Source: an uncultured Phycisphaeraceae bacterium (GTDB taxonomy: Bacteria; Planctomycetota; Phycisphaerae; Phycisphaerales; UBA1924). From it: 59,386 nt of DNA. Positions 26,803 to 36,181 of the stretch are shown piece after piece; within the stretch, counting starts at the first letter, position 1; each line of letters starts with the position of its first letter. The position numbers and the translations under genes are program-made. Under the pieces are notes generated by a model. That model was not told the DNA's origin and did not search any database. It was given only the letters and a program-made list of their open reading frames with translations. The stretch spans positions 1 through 59,386 of the forward strand of contig CALCCF010000082.1 in NCBI GenBank assembly GCA_937899905.1, written 5' to 3'.

Positions 26803-27143
26803 AACGTTGGCGGGCAGGTCAGGCCGAGGTCGAATTGGCCGTCCTCGCGCTCACCGCACCGGGCCACCACGCCCTTGATGAACGTTGCACGGCGGCCCTC
26901 GTCGTAGAGCGTGATGCGGTCGCCGGCGGTCAGCGGCTGGCGGGATACGAGGCCGATGCCGCTCGAGCTGGAGTCGCGGATCTCCAGGGGTAGAAGCCAT
27001 CGCCCGCCGTCGGTTCCGAAAACCACGGCGAGCCGCTGGCCCTCGGCGGCCATGCGGGGCGCCCGCCGGCGTTCGAAGCGGTATGGCCCGTGGTCCGAAG
27101 CCGCGGGCTCCTGCTTGAGTTCGATGTTTCGTGCCGCATCCAT
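26799..27143 (-). CDS. PilZ-domain protein, probable c-di-GMP receptor
   Basis: 114 aa. The N-terminal RFERRRAPR matches the RxxxR loop and IRDSSSSGIGL matches D/N-x-S-x-x-G, the two c-di-GMP-binding motifs of PilZ. Beta strands with a GDRITLYDE segment follow. It has no other domain, so it would act as a stand-alone adaptor. The start at 27143 is the last ATG before the motif. The 280 bp between this gene and the next plus-strand gene (27144-27423) hold no recognised feature apart from promoter space for both. Confidence 0.82.
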   Translation of the reverse strand: MDAARNIELKQEPAASDHGPYRFERRRAPRMAAEGQRLAVVFGTDGGRWLLPLEIRDSSSSGIGLVSRQPLTAGDRITLYDEGRRATFIKGVVARCGEREDGQFDLGLTCPPTF

Positions 27144-27423
27144 GACGTGTTCACCACCCGGTGGTCGGATCCGTCTCGCCCGTGGCTCACCACCTCGGCC
27201 TTGGGCGTGTTCTCGCCAGGTCTGGCGATCCCTCCGCCCAAGCCATCGGTCTGGCAGGGGTGGGTGGTTTATTCGGGTTGACGCACTCCGGACAGATTTC
27301 CGGCTTCGGCCGATCCTGCGCCCCCGAGCTGTCGGCCGAGCGGCCCCAAGTAGTGGCATGGGGCCGACTTCCGCTGTAGCGATAGAGGGGCTCGGCGCAT
27401 AACCTGCCGCAGGAGGGGATTCG

Positions 27424-28290
27424 ATGTTGAGCACGCCGATGAATCGCGGCCGATTGGCCGTTGCTGTTACCGCTCTATTTGGGTGTGTGGCCGGCTCCGC
27501 GGCCGGACAGGACCTCCTGGCGGGCAACGGCCCGCTGTCGTCCATGCCCGCGGCCCACGAGACCGGAGCCGACCTTATCTGGGCCGTGCCCGAGGGTGCG
27601 TCGGCTGGAGTGAGCGCGTACTCAACGCTCGAGTATCGCTTGGCCGAGCGTGTCGAGGTGTCCGCCTCGACGATCGAGTCGGTCGTCGTGTACGGCTACC
27701 AGCAGGGCGCCATCGCGGGGCCGACGATCGACTTCCTGGGCGTCGAGCTCTGGGCCGGCCAGCCCGGCCAGCCCGGCAGCACCCGTGTGGCGGGTGACAT
27801 CTCGGCGAACGCCCTTTCGTCCGCGGAGTTCGCCGACGCGTATGTCGCGCTGCATGGCGTGTCGTTCACGACCGACCGCCCGGTCTATGCGCTCACGGCT
27901 GGCGACCTCGATTGGTCGGTGCAGGCCGGCGAGTACTGGCTCGTGTGGTCGATGGGCGGTTCACTCGATGGCGGCCCGTACAGCCCGTACCTAGGCGACG
28001 AGACGGCGCCGGCCGATGGCAGCGCGCTGCAGCGTGTGCTCGGCTCGTGGCGGCAGGCACGCAACCGCACCGAGGGCGGCTTGCAGGTATCGCTGCCGTT
28101 CGAGGTGTACGGCTCGACCGCCTGCGTGGCCGATTGCGACGGCGACGGCGCGCTGACCATCTTCGATTTCCTGTGCTTCCAGAACGCCTATTCGGAGGGC
28201 GAGGCCTCGGCCGACTGCGACGGCGACGGCTCGGTCACGGCAGCCGACTTCAACTGCTTCCAGGCCTCATTCATGGCCGGTTGCGGCTGA
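27424..28290 (+). CDS. Small secreted protein with GC-type dockerin
   Basis: 288 aa, start preceded by GGAGGGG. A signal peptide (ending GSAAGQD) leads into a roughly 200-residue beta-rich domain (STIESVVVYGYQQG, FLGVELWAGQPGQPGST, PVYALTAGDLDWSVQAGEYW) that I do not recognise. The C-terminal module has ADCDGDGALTIFDFLCFQN and ADCDGDGSVTAADFNCFQ, ending FMAGCG. Here extra cysteines occur inside the dockerin, unlike the 1-8.7 kb group, and the second loop has lost the IFDF sequence. Cell-surface location is inferred. Confidence 0.85.
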   Translation: MLSTPMNRGRLAVAVTALFGCVAGSAAGQDLLAGNGPLSSMPAAHETGADLIWAVPEGASAGVSAYSTLEYRLAERVEVSASTIESVVVYGYQQGAIAGPTIDFLGVELWAGQPGQPGSTRVAGDISANALSSAEFADAYVALHGVSFTTDRPVYALTAGDLDWSVQAGEYWLVWSMGGSLDGGPYSPYLGDETAPADGSALQRVLGSWRQARNRTEGGLQVSLPFEVYGSTACVADCDGDGALTIFDFLCFQNAYSEGEASADCDGDGSVTAADFNCFQASFMAGCG

Positions 28291-28318
28291 GTAGGACACA
28301 CGCGTTGCGGCTTGGTGC

Positions 28319-28972
28319 TTAACCCGATTGACGCTGTACCAATCTGTCGATCGCCAGCGTCTCGACCGAGGGCGTATCGATGCCGGTGACGACCTCCCAG
28401 AAGGGCTCGTCGAATCCGTCGGGCATCCAGATGTTGAACTGGCTGGATGGGTCGTCGGCGTAGGTCTTCAGCGACGCATTGCCGGTAAACAGGGCCCGCT
28501 GGATGAGCAGCAGGTCGTCGCTCACGTACTCGGACTCGGCCGACACTCCCACGATGGCGTCGACCAACTCGCCGAAGAGCTGGCGGTCACGCTCGAGCAG
28601 GACATGGGCGTCATCCCAGAGCAGGAATCGGTGGCGGCTGGCCGGGCCGCAGTGGGCCGGGTCTCGGCCGCGGAGCAGCGAAACCACGCCCCGCGGCCCG
28701 TGCACCCTTCGAGCGAGCGAGGGTCCTGGGATGCCGTGCTCGAGCTGGGCGCAGAAGCTCTCCAGGTCCTCGATGTGGCGTCCCTGGAAGCGGAAGACCT
28801 CGGTGTGGCGCTGGGCCTGGATAAATTGCCCGAGCGAGGCCATGAAGTCCAGCTGCCGGCGCGGCGACGGCGACCACGCGACGAGGTGCGACTCGTCCAT
28901 TAGGGCGAGCACATCGGCCTGCCACCGTCCCCCTAAGAGGGGGTTGTTCGATTGGCTGGTTAGCACACCCAT
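28319..28972 (-). CDS. Hypothetical protein
   Basis: 217 aa from the ATG at 28972 (GGAAGG upstream). I do not recognise the family. Visible features are VLALMDESHLVAWSP near the start, HRFLLWDDAHVLLERD, which looks like a Walker B-type strand with two Asp but no P-loop, and a Phe/Trp-rich C-terminus. No signal peptide or membrane helix. The 28973-29183 gap upstream carries a perfect 14-bp palindrome (29142-29155). Confidence 0.7.
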   Translation of the reverse strand: MGVLTSQSNNPLLGGRWQADVLALMDESHLVAWSPSPRRQLDFMASLGQFIQAQRHTEVFRFQGRHIEDLESFCAQLEHGIPGPSLARRVHGPRGVVSLLRGRDPAHCGPASRHRFLLWDDAHVLLERDRQLFGELVDAIVGVSAESEYVSDDLLLIQRALFTGNASLKTYADDPSSQFNIWMPDGFDEPFWEVVTGIDTPSVETLAIDRLVQRQSG

Positions 28973-29141
28973 TGAGACACCCAGACCTTCCCGTACACAG
29001 CACAAGCAGGAGGTCACCACGAACCCCATCGCGGCTGCAAAGCGGGGGCAGCCGCTCTCCTCTTTTGACAATGTGCGCCAGGATTGCGGCTCGGCCAGCA
29101 TTCGCCGGAATACGCGTTACAACCGACAGAATCGGGCAGGA

Positions 29142-29155
29142 TTCCCGTACGGGAA
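29142..29155. promoter_or_regulatory. Perfect 14-bp palindrome, possible operator
   Basis: TTCCCGTACGGGAA is exactly palindromic, about 170 bp upstream of the hypothetical gene at 28319-28972 and 29 bp upstream of the 3' end of the oxidoreductase gene (inside that coding gene's flank at low coordinate side). Such symmetry suits a dimeric regulator, but there is no direct evidence that it is bound. Confidence 0.3.
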
Positions 29156-29183
29156 GAACGTCCGAATGCCGTTATTGTGTGGG

Positions 29184-30830
29184 TTATCCGGGATGTCGGC
29201 GGGCTTCGGCGGGTGGGCCGAGCGTTGCACCGAGTTCAGATTCGGGCACATCGGCGGATGGATGCACGGCCGGGAGAACAGAACCGGCGGCCGCCGCCTC
29301 ACGCTGAAGCCGCTTCTCGCCCGAGCCGGCAACCGTCGGCCGGTCGTGCCCGGCGGCCTTGCGGCCGTCCTCGGTCACGCGGTAGACGATGCCGATCGTG
29401 TGCTCGGGCTGGCCTTGCAGTAGGCGATCGACGACCTCGACGCCCTGCATCAGCGTGTGGTCGGTGTTGGCGACCTCGTACTTCCACATGCCGAAGCGGC
29501 CTCGGCTGTAGATCTGGTGGCTCTCGAGCCAGGGGATGGCGACCGACAGCCGCTCGTCGCGATCGACCGAGGGCGTGGGGTAGCTGTACTCCACGGCGTG
29601 GTGCCAGGTGCTGACGATGTCGTCACGCTCGCCCGGCTCGAGAAGGCCGGCGTTCTCCAGGCCCGCGATCGTGTCCTGGACGACCTCGGAGGCATCCACG
29701 GGCTTGTGCCCGCTGGCGCTGATCTCGCAGAGCAGCGAGTAGTGGGTGTCGTTGGCCCCGGTCTGATTGGGGGTCATGTGGGGCGAGTAGTTGCTGAGGT
29801 AGGTGACGCGATAGAAAGGGCAGTCGTCGCCGGGGAAGTACATCCAGCTCTTGGTGCTCGGGCACGGGCGTTTGAGGCCGACACCGACCATGTGGCCGGC
29901 CGAGTGCAGCAGCCCGCCCGCGGCCTCGCGGACGTCCGAGGGCGCGTCGGAGACGATCTCCGTGCACAGGACGTCCAAGGGCATCGCCGAGATGATCGCG
30001 TCGTAGGGTCGCTCTTGGGTGGTGCCATCGGGCGTGCGCACGATGGCGACCTTGCGAGCCGCGTCGATTCGGACGACGGCGGTGGAGAGCTCGATGCGAT
30101 CGGTCAGCCGCTCGGCGATCCTTCGGTAGAACTCGCCGGTGCCGCCTTTGAGGGGGAACTTGAAGCGGTTGTTGGGGCCCCAGCCGAAGTCGTCGCGCTT
30201 TTCCACGACGTTGCGCACGGCCCGCTCGACGTCGATGACCGCGACGCGCTCGCCGATCCAGTGCTTGTTCATCATTTCTGGGGGGTGGGCCCAGACCTTG
30301 AAGTTGTACGGCCGCATGAAGATCCGGGCAATGCCCTCGCCGAAGACGCGGTCGATGAACTCGCCGAAGTTGGCCGCGTCCTTCGAGCTTGGCGCATCGG
30401 CGGCCTGGGCGCGGATGAGGCCGACGAGGCAGTCCGCGGCGTCTGTTTCGGGCAGGTAGCGGATGTTGTTCTGGAACGGGTACGGCACCCAGCGATCGCT
30501 GACTCGGACCCAGCTCTCGCGGTCGTTGAGCACGAAGTCGTCGCCCATGACCTCGTCGAAGATGCGGTCGTAGTACTCGTAGTGGCTGAACATGACGTGG
30601 CCGCCGATGTCCCACGTGAAGCCGATGTCGTCCTGGAAGGAGTGGGCGAGCCCCCCCGCGTAGGGGAGCGACTCGAGTACGGTGAAGTTCTCGTGGCCGA
30701 GCTCGCGCAGCCGCCACGCGGCGCCGAGGCCCGTCGGGCCGGCTCCGATGATGAGCACGCGGCTCTCGGGGCCGAGGATGCCTTCGTTCGAAGCCTGATG
30801 TTCGGCTTGATTAGGGAAATTCGACCCCAT
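29184..30830 (-). CDS. FAD-dependent oxidoreductase (protoporphyrinogen oxidase / amine oxidase fold)
   Basis: 548 aa from the ATG at 30830. N-terminal dinucleotide-binding motif VLIIGAGPTGLGAAWRL, then YAGGLAHSF and FTWDIGGHVMFSHY, as in protoporphyrinogen-oxidase-like and UDP-galactopyranose-mutase-like enzymes. GGTGEFYRRIAERL marks the second FAD region and RFGMWKYEVANTDHTLMQG the C-terminal FAD contact. Such proteins in surface-glycan contexts often act on sugar nucleotides; the substrate here is unknown. The divergent LuxR-type gene lies 188 bp away. Confidence 0.82.
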   Translation of the reverse strand: MGSNFPNQAEHQASNEGILGPESRVLIIGAGPTGLGAAWRLRELGHENFTVLESLPYAGGLAHSFQDDIGFTWDIGGHVMFSHYEYYDRIFDEVMGDDFVLNDRESWVRVSDRWVPYPFQNNIRYLPETDAADCLVGLIRAQAADAPSSKDAANFGEFIDRVFGEGIARIFMRPYNFKVWAHPPEMMNKHWIGERVAVIDVERAVRNVVEKRDDFGWGPNNRFKFPLKGGTGEFYRRIAERLTDRIELSTAVVRIDAARKVAIVRTPDGTTQERPYDAIISAMPLDVLCTEIVSDAPSDVREAAGGLLHSAGHMVGVGLKRPCPSTKSWMYFPGDDCPFYRVTYLSNYSPHMTPNQTGANDTHYSLLCEISASGHKPVDASEVVQDTIAGLENAGLLEPGERDDIVSTWHHAVEYSYPTPSVDRDERLSVAIPWLESHQIYSRGRFGMWKYEVANTDHTLMQGVEVVDRLLQGQPEHTIGIVYRVTEDGRKAAGHDRPTVAGSGEKRLQREAAAAGSVLPAVHPSADVPESELGATLGPPAEARRHPG

Positions 30831-31018
30831 CGGCTGGTCTTCTCTCTTCCGTGATCGTTGGCTGCTCTGGAAGTTCTTGCACACGGTTTTGTGTGCTGTT
30901 CATTGGAACGTCGCCGCGACGGCACAGGTCTGTGTGTGCGCGCGTCTGGCGCGCATCTCGGCCCTGCAACACCGCCAATCTTCGCCCGATACCTCATCCC
31001 ACAGAAAGGGGGTGTCGC

Positions 31019-31825
31019 GTGATCGCAGGACATGACTATAAGCGGGCGGCGGGCATGGTCGAGACACGTGGAGTGCCAGCAGCCGCCGCGAGCGCCGCGA
31101 ACGCCGATGGAATCCTGCGGCTGGCATGGTCCTTGTCTCGCGTCGCGGCCGTGCCGACCCCAGACCTTGCCGAGCAGCTCGCGCACTCGCTGCTGGAGCT
31201 CTGCGGTGCATCGGGCATCGCCACGCTGCAGATCGGGCGCGTCCATCGTTCGAGAGACTGGCGATGCGAGGTGAGCGCCGCGATTGTGCGGCCGGCACGA
31301 GACATGCCACCCGCTCGCCGTGTGCTATCGCTTCCGTGGCATCGGCCCTTGCACGAGGACGATGGCCCGCTGTGCATCGTTCGGAGCCCGTCGCCGGGCG
31401 AGCCCGAACTGGCACCGCTCGAACCGTTTTACAGGGCGGCCGGGTCGAGCATCCAGCTGTCGGGGATCGTGCGGCTTGGGCATGCCAATGGCCTCGTGGT
31501 GGCCGTGCAATTGGGACAGCCTCGGGGCGACGCGGGGCGGATGTCGGCGTCGATGCTCTCGCTGGTCTTGCCATGGGTACACGCGATCGCATGCCACGCT
31601 GTGGGTGAGGGCGACGGGCTGCAGCCGCGGGCGTGGCTGACGCCCCGCGAGGCGGAGGTTCTCCAGCGGCTCACCGAGGGGCTCTCGGTGAATCAGATTG
31701 CCGAAGAAATCGAGCGGAGCCCCTTCACTGTGCACGACCACGTGAAGTCACTGCATCGCAAGCTCGGTGTCTCCCGCCGCGCCGCGCTGGTGCGTTGCGC
31801 GACCAGTGGAGTCGCCCCGCCCTGA
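31019..31825 (+). CDS. LuxR-type HTH transcriptional regulator
   Basis: 268 aa from a GTG at 31019 with AAAGGGGGTG upstream. The C-terminal 60 residues form a GerE/LuxR helix-turn-helix: LTPREAEVLQRLTEGLSVNQ, then EEIERSPFTVHDHVKSLHRK. The N-terminal 200 residues are alpha/beta with no recognised sensor family and no response-regulator receiver. Divergent from the FAD oxidoreductase gene, which is its nearest candidate target. Its 3' end overlaps the convergent lipoprotein gene by 78 nt. Confidence 0.85.
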   Translation: MIAGHDYKRAAGMVETRGVPAAAASAANADGILRLAWSLSRVAAVPTPDLAEQLAHSLLELCGASGIATLQIGRVHRSRDWRCEVSAAIVRPARDMPPARRVLSLPWHRPLHEDDGPLCIVRSPSPGEPELAPLEPFYRAAGSSIQLSGIVRLGHANGLVVAVQLGQPRGDAGRMSASMLSLVLPWVHAIACHAVGEGDGLQPRAWLTPREAEVLQRLTEGLSVNQIAEEIERSPFTVHDHVKSLHRKLGVSRRAALVRCATSGVAPP

Positions 31826-32446
31826 GGATTCGGCGAGTCGATTCTGGATCGACCGCGCGACCTGGGCCGCGGCTCGCTCGTCGAGGTCCTTGGGCGCATC
31901 GAAGCGCGTGCCGAGCCCTCGGCGTGAGAGCGCGGGGTTGGTGGAGTCGACGCTGTAGCGGATGCCCGAAGAATCGAGCCGACGGTTGGGCGAGACGCGG
32001 CGGAGGATGAGCACGCGGACGCTGACGAGCACGGTCTCGGCGGCTTGGCCGGGCGGGAGCGTCGGCTGGGGGTCGGCGAGCGGGGCTCGCACGCCACGCG
32101 GTGCCTGGATCGCTGCTTCGGCTGCCTCGAAGCGCACCTCGATGACCCTGCTTTGTGCGTTGAGTGTGTCCTCGGCGATGCGAGCTCCCGGGGCGAGCGT
32201 CCACGGCGCGAGCAGGCCCGCGCCGGTCTTGGGCTCGGTGACGATCACGCCCGAGCGGGCATCGACGCGCTCGATCTCGAAGCGGCGGCGGGTGAGCTCG
32301 TCGCGGGCGGCCTGGAAGACGCCGGCGTAGTCCTCGACCGGGACGGCGAACGTCGCGGCGGCAGGTGGGGCGGGCGATCGGCCTGTCTGGGCACAGCCTG
32401 CGAGCAGTACGACGAGGGCCAAGAGCAACGCGAGGCGGGCAAGCAT
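31748..32446 (-). CDS. Putative lipoprotein
   Basis: 232 aa. N-terminal signal MLARLALLLALVVLLAGC with a clear lipobox (LAGC), so it is probably lipid-anchored. The mature region starts with a helix (YAGVFQAARDELTRRRFEIE) and strands ARSGVIVTEPKTGAG, VIEVRFEAAEAAIQ and VLVSVRVLILRRVSP, reminiscent of small beta/alpha lipoproteins. No family recognised. The gene overlaps the LuxR-type regulator gene tail to tail. Confidence 0.75.
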   Translation of the reverse strand: MLARLALLLALVVLLAGCAQTGRSPAPPAAATFAVPVEDYAGVFQAARDELTRRRFEIERVDARSGVIVTEPKTGAGLLAPWTLAPGARIAEDTLNAQSRVIEVRFEAAEAAIQAPRGVRAPLADPQPTLPPGQAAETVLVSVRVLILRRVSPNRRLDSSGIRYSVDSTNPALSRRGLGTRFDAPKDLDERAAAQVARSIQNRLAESSGRGDSTGRATHQRGAAGDTELAMQ

Positions 32447-32468
32447 CGTGCAGCGTACGCCGGTCGGG

Positions 32469-33962
32469 CTAGGTTGCATCAGAGGTCGCGGCGTCGGCGA
32501 GTTCGGTGAGCAGCTGCCAGAGGGCTTGCACGCTCTCGAAGGTGTTGCCCATGCCGCCGATGGCCACGCGGATGGTCGAGCGTTCCCGGCCGTCGGCATC
32601 GGGCAGCGTCGTGTGGGTGAGCAGGACGCGGCCGGTGGCGTTGGCGGCTTCGAGGAGGGCTTTCGTCTCGTGGTCGCGATCACCCGTCAGCCGCAGGCAT
32701 AGCAGAGAGAGCGACCGCGGGGCGGCCAGCTCGAAGCGATCGTCGGCCAGGACCTGTCGCTCGAGCCACTCGGTCCAGGCGACGTGCTGGCGGATGTGGG
32801 CCCGGAGCCCCTCGGCTCCATAGTGACGCATGACGAACCAGAGCTTGAGCGCCCGGAAGCGGCGGCCGAGCGGAACCTGCCAGTCGCGGTAGTCGATGAC
32901 CTCGCCCGAGTCGGTCGCGCTGTTGCGGAGGTACTCGGGCGTGACGCTCATGGCGTCGATGAGGTTGGCCCGGTCGGCGATGTAGAACAGGTCGCAGTCG
33001 AAGTTGGTCAGCAGCCACTTGTGCGGGTTGGTGCAATAGCTGTCGGCGTGCTCGACACCCTCGAGGAACCAGCGGTGCTCGGGGCACACGGTGGCCGAGC
33101 CGGCCCAGGCCGCGTCGACGTGGACCCAGGCGTCCGGGCAGTGCTCGGCTCGCACGGCTGCGATGCGATCGATGGGGTCGAACGCACCGCTGCTGGTCGA
33201 GCCGGCGGTGGCGCAGATGTAGAACGGGGTGAGGCCGGCGTTGAGATCCTCGTTGATCTTGGTGCGGAGCGCCTCGGTATCCATCGCGTGGTTGGCGTCG
33301 GTCGCGATGAGGCGGAGGTGCTCGATGCCGGCGATGCGTGTGGCCTTCAGGACGGAGCTGTGGGCTTGGTTTGAGGTGTACGCGACGAGGGTGCCGGGAT
33401 TGGTGTGCGGGTGTGCTTTGCGGAAGCGATGGCGGGCGGCGACCATGGCGACTAGCGTGGCCTCGCTGGCGGTGCCCTGGATGACGCCGCCGCCGGCGCC
33501 CGTGCTCAGGAAGCGATCGGGCAGGCCGCCGAGGTGGGCCATCCAGTCGAGCATGCGGGTCTCGACCTCGGTGATTGCCGGGCCGGTCTGCCAGAGCATG
33601 CCCTGGACGCCCAGGCCGGTGGAGATCAGGTCTCCGAGCACGGCCGGCCAGGAGCCGTTGGCCGGGAAGTAGCCGAAGAAGCCGGGCGACTGCCAGTGCG
33701 TGAGCGCGGGCAGCACGATCGAGCGGACGTCCTCGAGGATGTCGGGCCATTGGGTGTGATCGATGCCGGCTTGTGGCGGCTTGTCCGGCATGGCGCGGAG
33801 CACGTCGCCGGGCTTGACGGCCGAGCGGACCGGGCGCTCGCCGATGGTCTCGTGGTAGTCGAGGATCAGGTCGACGGCGTCGTGGGCGAGGCGGCGAAAC
33901 TCGTCGGACGAGAGGTGGCGAGGGGCGTCTGTGTGCTGGGTTTGGTCTGGAGCGTCGGGCAT
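32469..33962 (-). CDS. Pyridoxal-phosphate-dependent amino acid decarboxylase (aromatic/group II)
   Basis: 497 aa. Group II decarboxylase features: HWQSPGFFGYFPANGSWPAV, GVIQGTASEATLVAMVAAR, HVDAAWAGSA (the Asp that pairs with the cofactor), and NPHKWLLTNFDCDLFY with Lys315 as the Schiff-base residue. The class decarboxylates aromatic or related L-amino acids to amines; the exact substrate is not decidable. Its 5' end overlaps the upstream glycosyltransferase gene by 97 nt in another frame. Confidence 0.88.
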   Translation of the reverse strand: MPDAPDQTQHTDAPRHLSSDEFRRLAHDAVDLILDYHETIGERPVRSAVKPGDVLRAMPDKPPQAGIDHTQWPDILEDVRSIVLPALTHWQSPGFFGYFPANGSWPAVLGDLISTGLGVQGMLWQTGPAITEVETRMLDWMAHLGGLPDRFLSTGAGGGVIQGTASEATLVAMVAARHRFRKAHPHTNPGTLVAYTSNQAHSSVLKATRIAGIEHLRLIATDANHAMDTEALRTKINEDLNAGLTPFYICATAGSTSSGAFDPIDRIAAVRAEHCPDAWVHVDAAWAGSATVCPEHRWFLEGVEHADSYCTNPHKWLLTNFDCDLFYIADRANLIDAMSVTPEYLRNSATDSGEVIDYRDWQVPLGRRFRALKLWFVMRHYGAEGLRAHIRQHVAWTEWLERQVLADDRFELAAPRSLSLLCLRLTGDRDHETKALLEAANATGRVLLTHTTLPDADGRERSTIRVAIGGMGNTFESVQALWQLLTELADAATSDAT

Positions 33963-36094
33963 GAGGCAACGTAGCGTGGCACGGCGGGCACGGGCTTTCC
34001 GAGGCGCAGGCGCATGAGGGCCTTCCAGCCCTCGGGGCTGGATGAACTGGTTGGCGGTGGGGTCTTGGTGATGCCCTCGAAAACGCCGCGGATCACGGCG
34101 AGGACTGCGGCCGGGCGCGGGCCCGCGAGGCGGAAGGCCTGGGCGACGCCGAGCCAGGCAAGGGCGCGTCTGGAACCCTGGCCGTGGCGGCGCGACATCC
34201 AGAGCCAGTTGCGTGTGGCCAGGTGGCACCAGCGGGGGCTCTTGTTCGTGGCGGCGGGGCTGTCGTGCCAGACGACCCAGCACGGATCGAACCAGACTCT
34301 GCCTTGCGTGTGCAGCGCGAGCGCGAGATCGGTGTCGTTGCGGTAAAGGAAGTAGGGCTCGCAGTATCCGCCCACGCGGTGCCAGGCTTCCTTGCGGACG
34401 AGGTTGCCGCAGCCCATGACTGGCCAGGTTTCGCAGGCCTGGTACACGCGGCGGGCGAAGGGCCACTCGCTGCGTCCGCCGTCGGGGTGGCGCGGGTGCA
34501 GCGCGACGGCGGCGACGTCGGGACGATCGTTGAGAAGTTGCAATGCGAGGGCGAGTGCGTCGGCGTCTGGCCAGGAGTCGTCGTCGAGGATCAGCACGGT
34601 CTTGCCGGTGGCGGCGTCAACACCGCGGTTGAAGGCGGCAACGCCCGTGTTGGTTTCTTGGCGGATGAGCTTGGTGCGGGGGAACTCTCGTCGAACCGCC
34701 GCCCCTGTGCCATCGGTCGAGGCGTTGTCGACGACGATGGTCTGGGCGCTGGCCATGGGCTCGTCATCGGCGAGGTGCGCGAGCGTGCGCAGCAGCGCGT
34801 CCTTGCGGTTGTAGGCGACGATGACGATGCTCAAGCCCTGCTCATCGCCGCGGACCTCCCGGCTTGGCGGCGCGGGTGGCGCGTGGCCGAAGACACCGCC
34901 GGCGCGTTGCATCTTCAGGGCGAGTCGGACGCCTTGCAGTGCTGCCCCGATGGCGCGTCGTGCCTGGGTGGCGGGCGTGGTGGTGATGGTCCAACCGCCC
35001 TGGATCTCGTGGGCGATGGAGCCAACGGGGTTGAGCAGGTGCGAGAGGTTGCCGCGGCGGACGCGGGCGTCGAAGACGCGGGCGGGCGGCTTGGCCTCGG
35101 CTCGGGCTTGGTCTTCGGTGAGGCCGGGGCGGTCTGGGTTGCCGGTGTCGAGGCCCTTGGGGAGCGCGCCGGTGACACGCCCTCGCGCGGCGTCGCGCAG
35201 GCCGGCGATGTGGAGGTCGCCCACGGCGTGGAGGCCGGCGGCGTGCAGGGCCGTGGCACGCATGGTCTCCTTGGTGGCTCGGCCGATGACGGGCAGGCCG
35301 CCCTCGGTGAGCGCGACCATGGCGCCGCGGGCGGCGAAGTACCGCGGGACGGTGCGCATCCGGCCCGGGCCGGGGTGCTCGACCTGGCTAGCGGGGATGC
35401 CCAGCAGGCGGCCTCGGGTGGCCAGGCGGACGCGGCAGCCCCAGCCGACGTCATCGCCGTTGAGGAACGTATCGGGGAAGAGGCCGGCCTTGCGCACAGC
35501 GGCGGCGGTGGTCAGGATGCTGCACGCGGCCAAGTAGTCGCACACGATCGGCTGGTCGCTCTCAGGAGGAGATTGCAGGTACTCGCCGCTGAGGGGGGCG
35601 ATGTGGCCGCCGCACTCGAAGGGCTTGCCGGTCTCGGGATCGATGAGCGTGGAGCCGACCATGGCAGCGTTGGGCAGCGCGAGGCCGGCGATCAGGTGTT
35701 CGAGGGCGTCGGGCTGCGGGACGGCGTCGCTGTCGAGCAGCCACACGAGGTCACGATTGCGGGCAATCCCTAATGTGTATCGCATCCCGGCGTTGAAGCC
35801 GCCGCTGCCGCCGGAGTTGGTGGGCTGGCGGTGGTCGATGAAGTTCCACGGCTCGGGCAGCGGATCTCGCGGGAGCCCTTGGGCGATGGGCGGATTGCTG
35901 GCGTTGTCGACCAGGACGAGGGTTGGCTCGAGGTTTCGAGGAATCTGGAGCGCGCGGAGCGCTTGGCAAAGGTTTTGGACATCGGTGGGCCGATTGAAGC
36001 AAGGGCTGATAACCCACAGGTTGGTGGGCGCGGCCTGTAGTGGTTCGACGGCACCGCCTCGTAGTGGATTGTCGCCCTCGGCAAACCGCTCCAT
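33866..36094 (-). CDS. Glycosyltransferase with two family-2 domains
   Basis: 742 aa. The first GT2 domain (residues about 25-290) shows VISPCFNRPTDVQN, VLVDNASNPP and WLLDSDAVPQPD. A second (about 410-640) shows SIVIVAYNRKDALLRTL, IVVDNASTDGTG, VLILDDDSWPDADA and WPVMGCGNLVRK. Both have the D-x-D-type nucleotide-sugar site. No membrane helix. The last 30 residues are Thr/Ser/Pro-rich and overlap the decarboxylase gene start, suggesting the original stop codon was lost. Likely role: surface glycan assembly. Confidence 0.87.
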   Translation of the reverse strand: MERFAEGDNPLRGGAVEPLQAAPTNLWVISPCFNRPTDVQNLCQALRALQIPRNLEPTLVLVDNASNPPIAQGLPRDPLPEPWNFIDHRQPTNSGGSGGFNAGMRYTLGIARNRDLVWLLDSDAVPQPDALEHLIAGLALPNAAMVGSTLIDPETGKPFECGGHIAPLSGEYLQSPPESDQPIVCDYLAACSILTTAAAVRKAGLFPDTFLNGDDVGWGCRVRLATRGRLLGIPASQVEHPGPGRMRTVPRYFAARGAMVALTEGGLPVIGRATKETMRATALHAAGLHAVGDLHIAGLRDAARGRVTGALPKGLDTGNPDRPGLTEDQARAEAKPPARVFDARVRRGNLSHLLNPVGSIAHEIQGGWTITTTPATQARRAIGAALQGVRLALKMQRAGGVFGHAPPAPPSREVRGDEQGLSIVIVAYNRKDALLRTLAHLADDEPMASAQTIVVDNASTDGTGAAVRREFPRTKLIRQETNTGVAAFNRGVDAATGKTVLILDDDSWPDADALALALQLLNDRPDVAAVALHPRHPDGGRSEWPFARRVYQACETWPVMGCGNLVRKEAWHRVGGYCEPYFLYRNDTDLALALHTQGRVWFDPCWVVWHDSPAATNKSPRWCHLATRNWLWMSRRHGQGSRRALAWLGVAQAFRLAGPRPAAVLAVIRGVFEGITKTPPPTSSSSPEGWKALMRLRLGKPVPAVPRYVASCPTLQTKPSTQTPLATSRPTSFAASPTTPST

Positions 36095-36181
36095 GGTGTT
36101 TAGCGTACGGCAGTATGGTTCGGGGGGGACATGGGGTAACCTGCGCCGGCTAGGGCCGGCCGCTAATATGGGTTCCCTGGA

